Both the position numbers and the translations under genes were made by a program. From NCBI RefSeq assembly GCF_910596095.1, contig NC_056550.1, positions 17,516,501 through 17,580,500 on the forward strand: a stretch of 64,000 nt of DNA, read 5' to 3'. The first letter of the stretch is position 1; each line of letters begins with the position of its first letter. The notes beneath the pieces were generated by a model that saw only the letters and a list, made by a program, of their open reading frames with translations, searched no databases and was not told the DNA's origin. Below are positions 21,901 through 33,560 of this stretch, piece by piece. This DNA is from Thunnus maccoyii. Its lineage: Eukaryota > Chordata > Actinopteri > Scombriformes > Scombridae.

Positions 21901-24900
21901 ACAGCCCGTGCCGGTATCGACTTCCTGATGATGTCATTGTCTTGTGACAGGAAGGGATTTTTTTTTTCAGACCAATGCAGGGGACTTCCCCCCCCTCAGT
22001 TCTTGTCATCAAACACAATGTTTTTTGATTCAGTTAGTGTTCCAACAGCTCAGTTTACCAATGTTATGTGACAACAGGAATGAATAAGATGAATATAAAA
22101 AGGACTTAAAGGTGTAAAGACACATTTTGTTAAAAATTGGGTTCTTTTACTGCCAGAAACAGACGGAACCAAATGTCAGAAACAAGATCCTCTACCTGAT
22201 TCAAGCCTGGGCCCACGCCTTCCGCAACGAGCCCAAATACAAGGTGGTTCAAGACACTTATCAGATCATGAAAGTGGAAGGTAAGCAGATACGTGGGCTT
22301 ATCTGTATTTTCTCTTAACTTTTTAATGTCACTCTCACCTGAAATGGAAACTAAGGGTCTCTGAAAGTATAACAGACGCTCCCCACAAGCAATAACACGT
22401 CTAAATTTATATATTCAGGTCATTTATTCAGAGCGAATACTTCCAATTTCAACAATGTTTTAATGTAGAAAACAGATTTTAGCTGTATATTGTTTTAAAC
22501 AGCAGTTATAACATATTCTTGTTTACTACTCTTATTAGAAGCATATAATGTATGTTTAACATGTCTGTTTTTACTTTCTCACAGGTCATGTGTTTCCTGA
22601 ATTCAAGGAGAGTGATGCAATGTTTGCAGCTGAAAGAGTGAGATGCTTTTGTTTTTCTTATTTCACTTAAGTAGAGTTAGGTTTATTAAGTGGGTGATAT
22701 TTTTGGAATCATGTTAAGTTTTAATGGTGTATTAAAAAAAAAATAGGTGAGGAGAAGAGAGGATGACTGTGCACAAAGCTTTTATGAGTTATTGTTTCAC
22801 CATATGTGTAATAACATGTAATGGTCTGTGTGTCTGTCCAGGCTCCTGACTGGGTTGATGCTGAGGAGTGCCACCGGTGCAGAGTCCAGTTTGGGGTTAT
22901 GACAAGAAAGGTAGGCCGGGCTTTCTTGGAACTAGGGCACTATGGTTTCCTTCATTCAGTTACAGCAGCGTGTGTGGAGCATATGTTTATAGCGCATGTG
23001 CAGAAGTTGACCTCGATTTGTGTTTGCTTTTGTTTTTTTGCTCTTCCAGCACCATTGTCGAGCCTGCGGCCAGATTTTTTGTGGCAAGTGTTCGTCTAAG
23101 TACTCCACCATTCCGAAGTTTGGCATAGAGAAGGAAGTGCGTGTGTGCGAGCCGTGCTTTGAGCTGCTTAACAAGTGAGTCCCCAGATTTGATGACGGTA
23201 CCACCAGAATTAGCATGAAGTTTTTTTGTCTCTGAGCGTGAATTACAGCGGCACTGGACGCCACCACTTTGTCTGTCTCCTGCAATGTGGACAACTCTTT
23301 CATTAGCTGCTGTATGACATGAAAGCTATTCTTTATTTTCCTGCTATTGTTGTGCTGTATACTTTTTTGAAGAGCCTAAATATGTATCGCTCTTAGCTTA
23401 TTTTTCTTCTGTGCTCGATCACTGTTAACATCCACAGCTATTGTATGTGGGTGAAAAATTTAATGCTGTATCTTGTCTATTATTATTCATGCTATGAACT
23501 TACTTTGTGTGCATATGTTGCTTTTTTGCTTTGCTTCCTCTTAAGAGGTTATATTTTCAGCCCTATTTGTTAGTTATTTAATTAGTTATCTTAAAAACAC
23601 ATTTAACTTAAAATTCAGTGCAAAAACATTGACTGAAGAAGAAGTGATTAATTTTTTGGAAGATCACTGCAACTATTTGGGCTTTTATAGTTTACTCTTT
23701 CACACATTTGACCTTTTTTTTCATATATATATTTGATACATATATGTCATTGAGAAAAGTTATTGTGTTTTGATAGGCCCTAACATCTTTTTGGCATGGC
23801 CTATATGGCATACATGGCCATAATTTAATAATACATTTTGCAATTTAATGGTGTGCATTAACTCTGAGTAGTACTTCAAAATTGTATTGCATTTGCCCTA
23901 TAAATATCTATATAGCAATACAAAAATTTAAAGAATTTAGCTATTCTCCAAAACTCAGCATTATTGTGTGTTCATATGCATGTTTAGATGCAGATTAAGG
24001 CTGGGCGAATTTTATTTTTAATTACGATTTTGGCTCTGGACAATTATTCCGTTTCATAATAATGCTCTCGTTTTGTCTTGTGCTATAAATCTAGCACTTA
24101 ATAAGTTCAAAACACATATACAGCGGGATATTTGTATGATTTAAACAGCTGTCTGTGCAGATTATGCTTCACTAAACGTGACGGAAATAGACTTGGAGTG
24201 TAAAAAAATGCAGGGAGACGCATGTCACTCATGCGTGTCTCGGACTCTGTGTGGATTGATACATTTAATAAAATGGAAGCATTTCTGTTCTGTGAATCAA
24301 TGAGTAATCGTGTTAAATAATCGTGATTTCAATATTGGCCAAAATAATGGTGATTATGATGTTTGCCATAATCGAGCAGCCCTAATGTAGATACATCAAT
24401 CGGCATGCTCTCCTCCACTAATTTACAAGGTTTTTTGTCCTTCCTGATCCCTTTTCCTCACCAGCCACCCCTCCCTCTCTCCTCCACTTAGGAAGGCTGA
24501 GGGGAAAGCGCCGACCTCAGGCCCCGCCGAACTGCCTCCTGAGTATCTGACCAGCCCGCTGTCCCAACAGTCACAAGTAATGATTTTAGAAACTAACGTA
24601 GAGAAATGAGATGGCTTAGTTGATGGTCAAACTTTGAAGTTTAGGTACTGAGAAAATATATCTTTATAAGGACTTCTTGTTCTATAGCGACATGTAAACG
24701 TGTATTTTAATGATCATCTGATGATCTCCTCTCCCATCATTTCCACTCTCTGGATCCTACTATGGCTCTGTTCTCTCACCAGATGCCCCCAAAGAGGGAT
24801 GAGGCAGCTCTTCAGGAGGAAGAAGAGCTGCAGCTGGCCATTGCCCTGTCCCAAAGCGAGGCTGAGGAGAAGGAGAGGATGGTGGGTCGCACAGCTGAAA

Positions 24901-27727
24901 TTTTATATTGTGCTTTTACAGCCTGTTTAAAGAGGAAAAACTGCTAAATGTCTGTATTTGTACCTACAGAGGCAGAAGAACTCGTACTCAATGTATCCCA
25001 AAGCTGACCCCACCCCAGTGACTTCCTCAGCACCACCAGTCAGCACCCTCTACACTTCCCCCGTGGTAAGACTTCTTCTCATGCTGCTTTTCTCTCTAGC
25101 AAACATTTTTTCATCATTTTAACAGGATTCAAACTAATTATTGAAATATGCTCTCTAACTGACTTATATGACTTATATACTCTCTCCAGAATTCCTCTGC
25201 TCCATCAGCTGAAGATATTGACCCTGAGGTATATGTCCTTCTCTTCTTAAATGTCTCCATTATTCTATACAAATGGAAATGCTATATCATAATACTGATT
25301 TTAATGTATTACACTATTCCAGCTGGCCCGTTACCTGAACAGAACGTACTGGGAGAAGAAACAGGAAGAGGCTCGCAAGAGTCCCACCCCATCAGCCCCT
25401 GCTCCTGTGCCATTGGCTGAGCCCCTTCCGGCAATCACTCAGCCTGTAGAAAGTCATGTCCCTGTCCCTGTGCAGCCAGTCAGCATAGTGGAGGTAGGTT
25501 GAAACTTTGTGATGTGAGAGTAGATGTTAGTTGTAGTATTTTTTTTTTTAATGTCTAGCTGAACTGGTGTGGGCAAACAACAAATGACACTCTGTGCTCT
25601 GCTTCCCTGTTGTTTCTGCCTTCAGCAGCAGTACCAGAACGGGGAGTCAGAAGAGAACCATGAGCAGTTTCTCAAGGCTCTGCAGAACGCCGTCACCACC
25701 TTCCTTAACCGCATGAAGAGCAACCACATGCGTGGCCGCAGCATCACCAACGACAGCGCCGTGCTCTCACTCTTCCAGTCCATCAACAACATGCATCCAC
25801 AGCTTCTGGACATCCTCAACCAGCTGGATGAGAAGCGATGTGAGTGCTAGTTGTGCACTACTTGTGTATAAATTTTTATAAATTTATTGATCTCTGTGTC
25901 CCCATGTGTCCAGTCTCTAAACTGTCACATCATGTATGTTGTTTGTAGTGTACTATGAGGGGCTGCAGGACAAGTTGGCTCAAGTGCGCGATGCTCGGGC
26001 AGCCCTCAACGCCCTTCGCGATGAACACAGAGAGAAGCTGCGCCGTGCTGCAGAGGAAGCAGAGAGGCAAAGGCAGATCCAGCTAGCACAAAAATTGGAG
26101 ATCATGAGGCAGAAGAAACAGGTGATGAAACAACTCCTCCACTGAGAATGTAGAAGTCGATGTGCATTATCATGCTTATAAGTGCTTGCTTTTGTGCTAC
26201 AGGAGTACCTGGAGATGCAAAGACAGCTGGCCATTCAGCGCCTCCAGGAGCAGGAAAAAGAGAGACAGATGCGTCTGGAGCAGCAGAAGCACACAATCCA
26301 GATGAGAGCTCAAATGCCTGCTTTCTCCCTGCCCTACGCCCAGGTACACACAGTGTCTACTATCATCTGCTGTCAAAATAAACTATTTCCACAAGGGGAT
26401 CCAGTCAGTGAATGAACCTGACCTAACAGAAATCAAATGTCTCACAGTTCTTGGGAGCAGAAATATATGAATAAGGAATATATACAAAACTATGTATGTA
26501 TGTACATGAAAAGCTGCAGACATGAGGACCTGCATGGTGTATAATTGAGCGAGACTGCAGTCCAGTATTAATTATGAGCTTTGTGATTCCCATCAGCATC
26601 ACATTTTATTGTATTGGTCAGGTATTATCATTTAAATGAAATGGGGATTTAGACCCCATATTTACCTTTTCATTGATGTGCATTTACACAGATGCAGTCT
26701 TTGCCGCCCAACGTAGCAGGAGGGGTGGTGTACCAGCCTGGTGCTCCACCCAGCTACCCAGGCACCTTCAGCCCTGCTGGTTCTGTGGAGGGTTCACCTA
26801 TGCACAACATCTATATGAACCAGTCTGGGCAGACTGCACCACCACAGTACCAGGCCATGCCTGGTCCTGCTACAGGTGAGGATGTCAGATACACAGCTGA
26901 CTTGAAATATAGAAGGAACACTTAATAAGAATACTTTTCATTAGAAATGGTTGCACTACTGCACTACATTTTACGTTTTATTTGCACATGTGTGTGTTTA
27001 TGTGTGTGACTGACTGTCCTCTCTTTCACTAGATCCCAATATGGTTAATGCATACATGTACCAGGCGCCAGGCACCAACGGGCAACCTGCTCCTCCTCCC
27101 GGTCAGGCCCCTCCCACTACTAGTCCACCCTACTCCAACTACCAGCCCACACCTACACAGGGCTACCAGGTCTGAGTGACTCTCTTTGTAGCCCACTTTT
27201 CAGTTTTTGATCACCGCGTATACACATATACTACTGCCAGACAAATAATCATCCCACTAACTGTCGTCCCTGTTCTGTGCAGAATGTGGCGTCTCAGGCC
27301 CAGAGTATGCCCCCCATGTCCCAGGCAGCCCCCACCAACGGTATGGCTTACATGGGCTACCAGCCATACAACATGCAGAACATGATTTCAGCATTGCCAG
27401 GACAGGATCCCAATATGCCCCCCCAACAGTCATACATGCCAGGTCAACAGCCCATGTACCAGCAGGTAAGTCACTTATTTCCTCCTTTACTAACAGGTAT
27501 TAGCAGTAAGAACATCTGATCTGTCTGGTAGATGGACACAAGAACCTTTAAGTTAATCATTGATTGGTGTCTTCTCAGTCCTGCCTAATCTTATTATTTT
27601 TACTTCCGCGTTCCTTTCCTGCTAGGTGGCTACCCCTGGTGGCCCGCAGCAGCAGCAGCAGACACAGCAGCAGGCCCCTCAGGTTGTGCCGGGCAGCGCA
27701 GAGGCACAGCTCATCTCCTTCGACTAA
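18910..27727 (+). CDS. hgs: HGS (HRS), ESCRT-0 subunit
   Basis: Twenty exons: 18910-18946, 20832-20916, 21106-21181, 21412-21504, 22157-22280, 22585-22637, 22842-22910, 23050-23174, 24492-24576, 24783-24881, 24970-25065, 25190-25228, 25323-25493, 25626-25839, 25949-26121, 26203-26343, 26692-26875, 27033-27169, 27283-27465 and 27626-27727. They give 761 aa (human 777) and follow the human protein throughout. Order: VHS domain (about 10-145); FYVE finger (about 157-220, with RKHHCRAC) binding PI3P on endosomes; ubiquitin-interacting motif (about 262-279, EEEELQLAIALSQSEAEE); helical core for STAM binding; coiled coil; a Pro/Gln/Tyr-rich tail; and the clathrin box LISFD at the C-terminus. HGS sorts ubiquitinated receptors into multivesicular bodies. 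Exon 14 has a tandem CAG acceptor that could add or drop glutamines. Confidence 0.97.
18947..20831 (+). other. HGS intron 1
   Basis: A long first intron of AT-rich DNA. It contains stretches suggestive of decayed transposons near 20110-20420, but I could not find paired ends or a protein-coding relic. It probably houses 5' regulatory DNA; no specific site is claimed. Confidence 0.5.
23996..24384 (+). mobile_element. hAT-type MITE in HGS intron 8
   Basis: A 389-bp element with short inverted ends, TAAGGCTGGGCGA on the left and TCGAGCAGCCCTA on the right. It is flanked by an 8-bp target duplication with one mismatch: ATGCAGAT at 23988-23995 and ATGTAGAT at 24385-24392. Eight-bp duplications and this terminus fit the hAT superfamily. 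There is no coding capacity, and it leaves HGS splice sites untouched. Confidence 0.75.
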
Positions 27728-29347
27728 AAGCTCACACGCCGCAGGGTCTGATACACTACGCCCTCTCTCTCCCCCCCCCCCCCCCCCCCCCCCCCCTCCT
27801 CCTTTGGTCTCTCCCCTCCCTCTCCGGACTCTGAGGATGCCCTCTGGAAACAGTCACACCTACCTTCCACCTCGTTGTGATATTGTGGCAATGTGAAATA
27901 TCGTGATGATGTTGCAGAACTGCTCTCCTTGCCAGCCCCTCTCTCCCCAAATTGAAGTATGGGAATGGGGAGGGGAGGTAAAGCTGCAAGGGAGAGCACC
28001 ATAACCCAGACCCTTTCATCCTCTACCTTCGTCTTTCCAGCTGATATGTATGTAGTATTTCCTTATTAAATCAATAACTGAAGCTCAGAAATAGTCAGTG
28101 GTATTAAAGTTAAAAACGAATAAGAAAATACGATAATAAATGAGGAGAAAAAAAAGACAAGACATAACCATCCATTGTCTCATATTTTTCTAAAGCGAAA
28201 TTTGCATGTTAAAATTTTATTGATTTTTCTGGAATGGAAGTGAATCATTGCAGCCTGTCTTCACACTTTTGGCAGTGATCGGTAGACATCCGTATGTGCT
28301 GTTTAAGAGATCGTGGGTGTTTTAGATAAAGAGTGAGGTCAAGGAAGAGAAAGCACAGTCAAAGGCCTGATATAAACGGCACTAACTCACGTCTACATCA
28401 GGGTTCACAGCTTGACATTCCAGTTGTAGATTTCAGTTCCATCCCTTCTCATGTACACAGACACACACAATCTAGGGTCATTTTTATCTTGTTTTGGCAT
28501 TTATTTGTTGTGCACTTGGAATATTGAGTGTCTTAATGTAGTTTTAAGATAATGAAACACATGGCAGGGATTGTACATTGTGGGAGAAATGTCAGAAAAT
28601 TAACTGGATGATTGTTTAATCCTCACTGAATATACTTTTATAGATTAAATCATTGAAATTACACTGCTACTGACTATAAAATACGGATACTAAAAGCCAC
28701 AATCCAGCAACTCTAATAGCAGCCTCCATCTCTTTATTAAAATGACTTGTGTTACATAAATTACCATTATAAGACAAGACTGAAAGAAGCAAAGGACCAT
28801 AACCTATAATTAACTGCAAATTTCCTCCAAGTGCATTTGGTTGTAACTGTCACAGACAAGGAGATCTACATAGTGACTACAGGTGGGCACTCCTTTCTAA
28901 AGTGCACTTGGCTCTCCAGAAATGTGCGAAATGCAGAGCAAACATGATGTGCCGCATGTATGTATCACACACATAATCAGTGATTTCTGTAACCTTTCAT
29001 TTTCCATCTGTGAACTTCTTTATTCCATCATACTGATCTGTCTGACTTTAAAGTAATTTTAAAATTATATTTAATAAATATCTGGTTCTTATTGTCCACT
29101 TGATTCATCTTTTTTTTTTTTGTATATGCTTCCAAAGAATTAGAGAAGAAAAGAGTATAGTATGACAGCCTTTATTAGTGTCACATTTATTCATGTTTCA
29201 GTATAAATATGGGTTTTAAATGGTCTTTTATAAGTGTAAAGGCTTGAGTAAAATGATGAAATGTGCTTTAACACATGACTTAGAATTGTGCATTACAGTG
29301 TACAAAAAAAGAAAGTTTGCTTTTCTCCTTTGTGCGGTTTGGCTTCT
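27728..29347. other. HGS 3' UTR and convergent intergenic DNA
   Basis: HGS and the METTL26-like gene are transcribed toward each other here. The stretch holds both 3' UTRs and AT-rich spacer. Several AATAAA-like hexamers are present, for example near 29073, but I could not assign them with certainty. No additional coding exon was seen. Confidence 0.45.
27771..27797 (+). repeat. Poly-C tract in HGS 3' UTR
   Basis: An almost uninterrupted run of about 26 C residues starts some 43 bp after the HGS stop codon. Such tracts can bind poly(C)-binding proteins, but they are also prone to slippage in replication and sequencing, so its length is uncertain. Confidence 0.8.
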
Positions 29348-30949
29348 TTAAAGTTTTCTGAAGATGAGGCATTTGTAGTATTCTTCCATCTCAATCTGCA
29401 AAGCAACATTACAGGTATAAATGTTGCAGTTTTATTACCAAAATCCCCCCCAAGCTGCAAGTAGCATGTGACTCACCATCCTCTCCATACGCATCCCGTT
29501 CCCATAGGCCAGCTGTCTGAGCACATCGATGTCTGGAAGGCCCCACTCTGGATTTCTGTGTAACAGATGACTCATATTGTCATGTAGCAGTGGCGCTGGG
29601 TGATTTTTGTATTTTTCAATATCAATATATCACAATAAAACAAGAACAAACATATAATCAATCAAACTGATACTCAAAGCAATTGACTGGGTTTAATTGT
29701 TCTGCATTACATCAGAAAACACGAACTTCAATCATTTTCTTTGTTCATGGTTAAATTTACACCAATACAGTAAGTTTAAGATCACAGTATGATTCCTCTG
29801 AAGATTAATAATCGATTAAAATATTGGCCAACCCCAAACTATGTAGTATCGTTTAATGTATTAGAGACTATTATAACCCACTCACATTTCCCGAAGTTCT
29901 GCATCCAGCAGTTCATTGCAGCTTGGTGTAATGGTGCCGTTAATAGCATACACCTAGAAAATATTTCACATTTAGACAAATCAGTTTTTTTAAAAGCCTG
30001 TTGTGCCATGATTTTGCACTTCACACTTAAATGATGACATATGGTTATTTTGAGTGCATAATAAACTTGAAACTACAGTTTTACATACCCCATATGTTAT
30101 CAAAACGCCGTTTGGTCTGAGGATCTGACCTGCTCCATTGAAAACACCCTTGGGGAAATTATCAAAAAAAAAAATTGATATGAAACAGATATTTGCACAT
30201 TTCAACCATTAAGAAATTCTGTGTTTTATGGGCCCTCATAAATGAACAATAGCATCATTTTTCCCAGCCTGAATTACTCAAACAATTTAGCTCAACATCT
30301 GAATTGTCTTTTACATAAGCGTGCCTACCTGTGCTGTTTTAAAGGAGCTGTACTGCAGTAAGTTAATGGCAATAATAACATCACAGGAGCTGCGAGGAAG
30401 GCCTGCCCATTTCTCCCACGGTTCACTGGCATCCAGGTGAACAGGTTGCAGCACAGTCTTTGCATTGATTGCAGCAATGTATGCCTTAATACTGTAACAA
30501 AGGTGTGCAGACGTTATCTCACTTTTTAATTTCAAATTCATAGATTCCAATAAACCACTTGCTGCTATTTCATATACCGATGTATGAACCGTAAAATTGA
30601 CAACCTGTTGGCCATGAAGCTTACTGCCACAGACTGTACCACTACTGTATAGCCATTTATTTAGATCATTAATAGATTAATTGAATTTGTCTGTTGCACA
30701 TAAGACATACTCCATAACTAATGGAATTGTTTCTCTATAAGACTCAAACCTGTCCCGAGACTCCTCTTTGATGTCTGATGGCTGCCAGGTGACAAAGGGC
30801 ATCTTCTGGGCAAAGCGTATGACATGCTGCCCGGTTCCAGAGCCCAGTTCTAAGGCGAACAGCTGCCTGTGGGACTGGTCTTCCAGCACATCTTCGAGTA
30901 CTGAACACAGATCCTCCCAGTTCCTCTCTGCCTGAGGTGACAGCAACAT
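29348..30949 (-). CDS. METTL26-like (UPF0585) methyltransferase-like protein
   Basis: Six exons (reading on -): 30949-30750, 30491-30329, 30148-30089, 29953-29886, 29555-29477 and 29395-29348, all with GT-AG introns. They encode 205 aa; human METTL26 (C16orf13) is 204 aa. The SAM-binding glycine motif is ALELGSGTGQH at residues 32-42, followed by FVTWQPSDI, the QPSD signature of the UPF0585 family. Later blocks are GQILRPNGVLITYG, YAING, NPEWGLPD and the end YYKCLIFRKL, matching the human C-terminus. The family has a methyltransferase fold, but its substrate is not established. A transposon-like repeat occupies the intron between exons 4 and 5. It may be METTL26 itself or a teleost paralogue. 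Confidence 0.9.
29590..29842 (+). mobile_element. Probable MITE in a METTL26-like intron
   Basis: The left edge (GCGCTGGGTGATTTTTG) and right edge (ATTGGCCAACCCCA) resemble ends of teleost MITEs of the GGGCTGGGCGAT type. Similar words CATGTAGC and TATGTAGT flank it and may be a decayed 8-bp target duplication. The boundaries are approximate and there is no coding content. Confidence 0.4.
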
Positions 30950-31908
30950 GGTCTGGAGGGGAGAAGCAGAAAAACACTGAACTCTGTCATCTTGTTTTGC
31001 CAGCCTATGGACTGTATTTCTCTCTCAGGGGATCCTTCTTACCTTAACTCGTGCTGGTTGACAGGGGCTAGCGGGGAAATGGCATATTGCTGCAGGCTGG
31101 ATGTGGTAGATGACAGTAACAGCAGATGGGTGCAGAGATTACCTGGTTAAGAGGATTCTGTTTGCGCTCGTACCAAGTGTTCAGCACTGGTACAGTCCAG
31201 GTAGGACACACACACACATGCACACACACACACACACACATGCAGAGAAAACCGAGACAGAGATCAATTCAAACAATAAATTTGTGTATAGATATTACAC
31301 AGCAAGATTATCAACAGTAGTAAAAATGGAATAATAGAGAATGGAAAATGATGGCATTCTTTTTTCTATATTTTAGCAATAAATTTCAAACAGATCATCT
31401 CACATAAAATATAAACTATGTAATAGAAGGGAAACAATCAACAAAGATTGTATTTTTAATGACAGATTGTAAGATTTTTAATAAAATCTAAGACTAATTT
31501 GTTGTGACCGATATCTTGTTTCTCAAGACTACTGGATCTTATGCATGAATGTACAATTAAGATTAGGTAAAGATAAAGAGAGTTTTGTTGTTGCTTGTGT
31601 CAGGCGTGTGTCCTCAAAAAATCCCCTAGCTAGCAGATAAAGGTCCTATTCATAAGCCTCAGTTCAATTGCCAGTACTGACAAAATTTTAAAAAACATAA
31701 AAGTATTTCATGTAATTTGGTCAAAACCTTCAAGTGTTACTCAAATTATGTCATTTTCTGAGGTGTATCAGGTTGTGTTGTTGCTCTGTGTTACAATAAT
31801 AAGTGGACAAAGCTTCTCAGGAGGAGAGAAGGAGGTAGAGAAGGAAAGGAGGCTTCAGGAGGCTTCAGCAACAACATCACTTGTGGTTACAACTGTATTA
31901 ATAATCCT
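30950..31908. other. Upstream region of the METTL26-like gene
   Basis: It contains the likely promoter and 5' UTR of the minus-strand gene, a CA microsatellite at about 31207-31240, and AT-rich spacer. No separate gene was seen. Confidence 0.4.
31207..31240 (+). repeat. CA microsatellite
   Basis: An ACACAC dinucleotide repeat interrupted by two ATG-containing units. Confidence 0.85.
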
Positions 31909-31912
31909 TTAA

Positions 31913-32509
31913 AGGATAGGTTCACAATTTTTCAAATCTGTCTTAAAACAACAGTCAGGTGCCCATATGAACACTGAAAGAGGTTTTCCTTGCTGTAATC
32001 ATTCCTCCTATTCATACTAGCTATTAAAAGATCCCCTTCAAATGCTTTTGATGTAAGTGATGAGGGCCAAAACCCACAGTGTGTCCACACATTTTGTTCA
32101 AAAATGCATTTAAAAGTTTGTAATAATAACGATAAAAATAATAATAATGGATTACATTTATATAGCGCTTTATCTTGATACCGAACGTGCTTCACAGTGA
32201 AGGGGGAAAACTCACCTCAACCACTACCAATGTGTATCACCCACCTGAGCTGTGGTGGAAGTACAAAAACATTTAAAGATATCTACTTTATTTGACTAAT
32301 TTGGATGGCTGAGGCTTCATATTAGCTCCAGACAAACTTTTAAACATTTTTGCACAGAAGGAAGGCTGTGGATTTTGGCCACCATCACTTACATTGTAAA
32401 TGCAAAATGAAGGGATCTAATGGTCAGTATGAACAGGAAGACCTATTTCGGTGTTCATTTGGGCATCTGATTATTGTTTTAAGACAGACTTGAATTGTGA
32501 ACCTATCCT
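31913..32509. mobile_element. TTAA-flanked foldback element with a nested repeat
   Basis: The ends are long inverted arms of about 220 bp, beginning AGGATAGGTTCACAATT on both sides. Matching internal words include GTCTGTCTTAAAACAA and GTAAGTGATG. TTAA flanks both ends (31909-31912 and 32510-32513), which fits a piggyBac-type target duplication. The loop between the arms (about 32130-32250) holds another repeat tail. There is no protein-coding capacity, so it must have been mobilised in trans. Confidence 0.75.
32140..32250 (+). repeat. Retroposon tail-like insertion in the foldback loop
   Basis: GGATTACATTTATATAGCGC followed by a block ending in CACCAC/TACCAATGTGTATCACCCACC resembles a widespread teleost LINE- or SINE-derived tail. 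It breaks the palindrome, so it entered after the foldback element formed. The ends are approximate. Confidence 0.5.
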
Positions 32510-32923
32510 TTAATGATGATTTACTGTTGTGTTGCAGTTCCCCACTGTGACCACTCGAGGGCAGTGGACACTCGTGATTTTAAATACACTCATGTCAATT
32601 AACTCTGAACATCAACACAAACACCACAATTTCAAAATGAAACAAAAAAGACAGCAGAGTTTCTAATGTTTTGCCTTTAAATATGCAAATTGAGGTGGAC
32701 AAACTTTCACAAAGACAGTTATTGCAGAGCTGGTTACTGACATGCTTTACATGCTGCAGGCCTCCAATAAGTGTATATTATTAATGAAGGTACTGTTAAC
32801 ATTATACTACCATTATACTATGATATGAAATACCTCGATTGATACTTGTTGGAATTAATATTGTAGTCTGTATAATTTTCATTTACTTATTTGTTTATTT
32901 ATATATTTCCAGGTCCCTTATGG

Positions 32924-33393
32924 CAGTGGTTCTCAAAGTGGGATCCGGGATCTATATTTATTTTCCTAGGACGGCAAAGTCATGACCCGCCCTACTCACC
33001 CTCTGATTGGCTCACCCTGATATTCTTACCCCAACCCTAACCTCATCCCTAAACCTAAAGAGAAGGGACGAGTATTAGCCAATCAGAGACGGGTCATGAC
33101 TTCGCCGTCCTAGGAAAACAAAAAATTGGCGTCCGGGGCACCCCAAGGGTCCTTGAGGGGATTTCAGCTGTTTCCCAGCAAAAGGGGGATCATTTATTTT
33201 CACCATAATTCCATTCATAAGTAACACAATGACAGAATGTGTGACTATTTTTGTCATGGATTTCATACATTTTCTATAATAAAACATCTAAAAGCAAAAA
33301 TCTTATCAGATTGGGACCCCGGGACAAAATCAAATGGGGGTCCGTGATGTAATTTGTGTCAGTGTAGGGGTAGAAAACGTTTGAGAACGACTT
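32924..33393. mobile_element. hAT-type non-autonomous transposon near the MRPL12 promoter
   Basis: A 470-bp element starting CAGTGGTTCTCAAAG and ending GTTTGAGAACGACTT, with inverted hAT-like termini. The 8-bp target duplication has one mismatch: CCTTATGG at 32916-32923 and CCTTACGG at 33394-33401. It carries no protein. It ends about 170 bp before the MRPL12 start codon and contains a second palindromic element. Confidence 0.8.
32961..33118. mobile_element. Nested palindromic MITE inside the hAT element
   Basis: A 158-bp unit with inverted ends of about 29 bp starting TTTTCCTAGGACGGC on each side, differing at about one position. The middle has TTACCCCAACCCTAACC, a phrase common in fish MITEs. 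It is younger than the surrounding hAT copy. Its superfamily is not clear because no target duplication stands out. Confidence 0.65.
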
Positions 33394-33401
33394 CCTTACG
33401 G

Positions 33402-33560
33402 GCACCCATACGTTTTCTAACAGTTCACGCAATGCATTGAGGGTAGGTCAGGAGCAGAGAGGACGCCATGTGCTTTTGAGGCAGAGGGACTGGAAGGAGA
33501 CCTGGCTGCGACAAACTTGGCTGGTTTTTAGAGGGAGAAACGGCTCCATTTAACGAAAGC
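33402..33560 (+). promoter_or_regulatory. Probable MRPL12 promoter and 5' UTR
   Basis: The short non-repeat stretch between the hAT element and the MRPL12 start codon is the only room for a proximal promoter. It is GC-richer than the surroundings and lacks a TATA box. The role is inferred from position only. Confidence 0.35.

Noticed and set aside
27724-28002. Glycine-rich minus-strand frame
   Set aside because: It is the reverse of the poly-C tract in the HGS 3' UTR.
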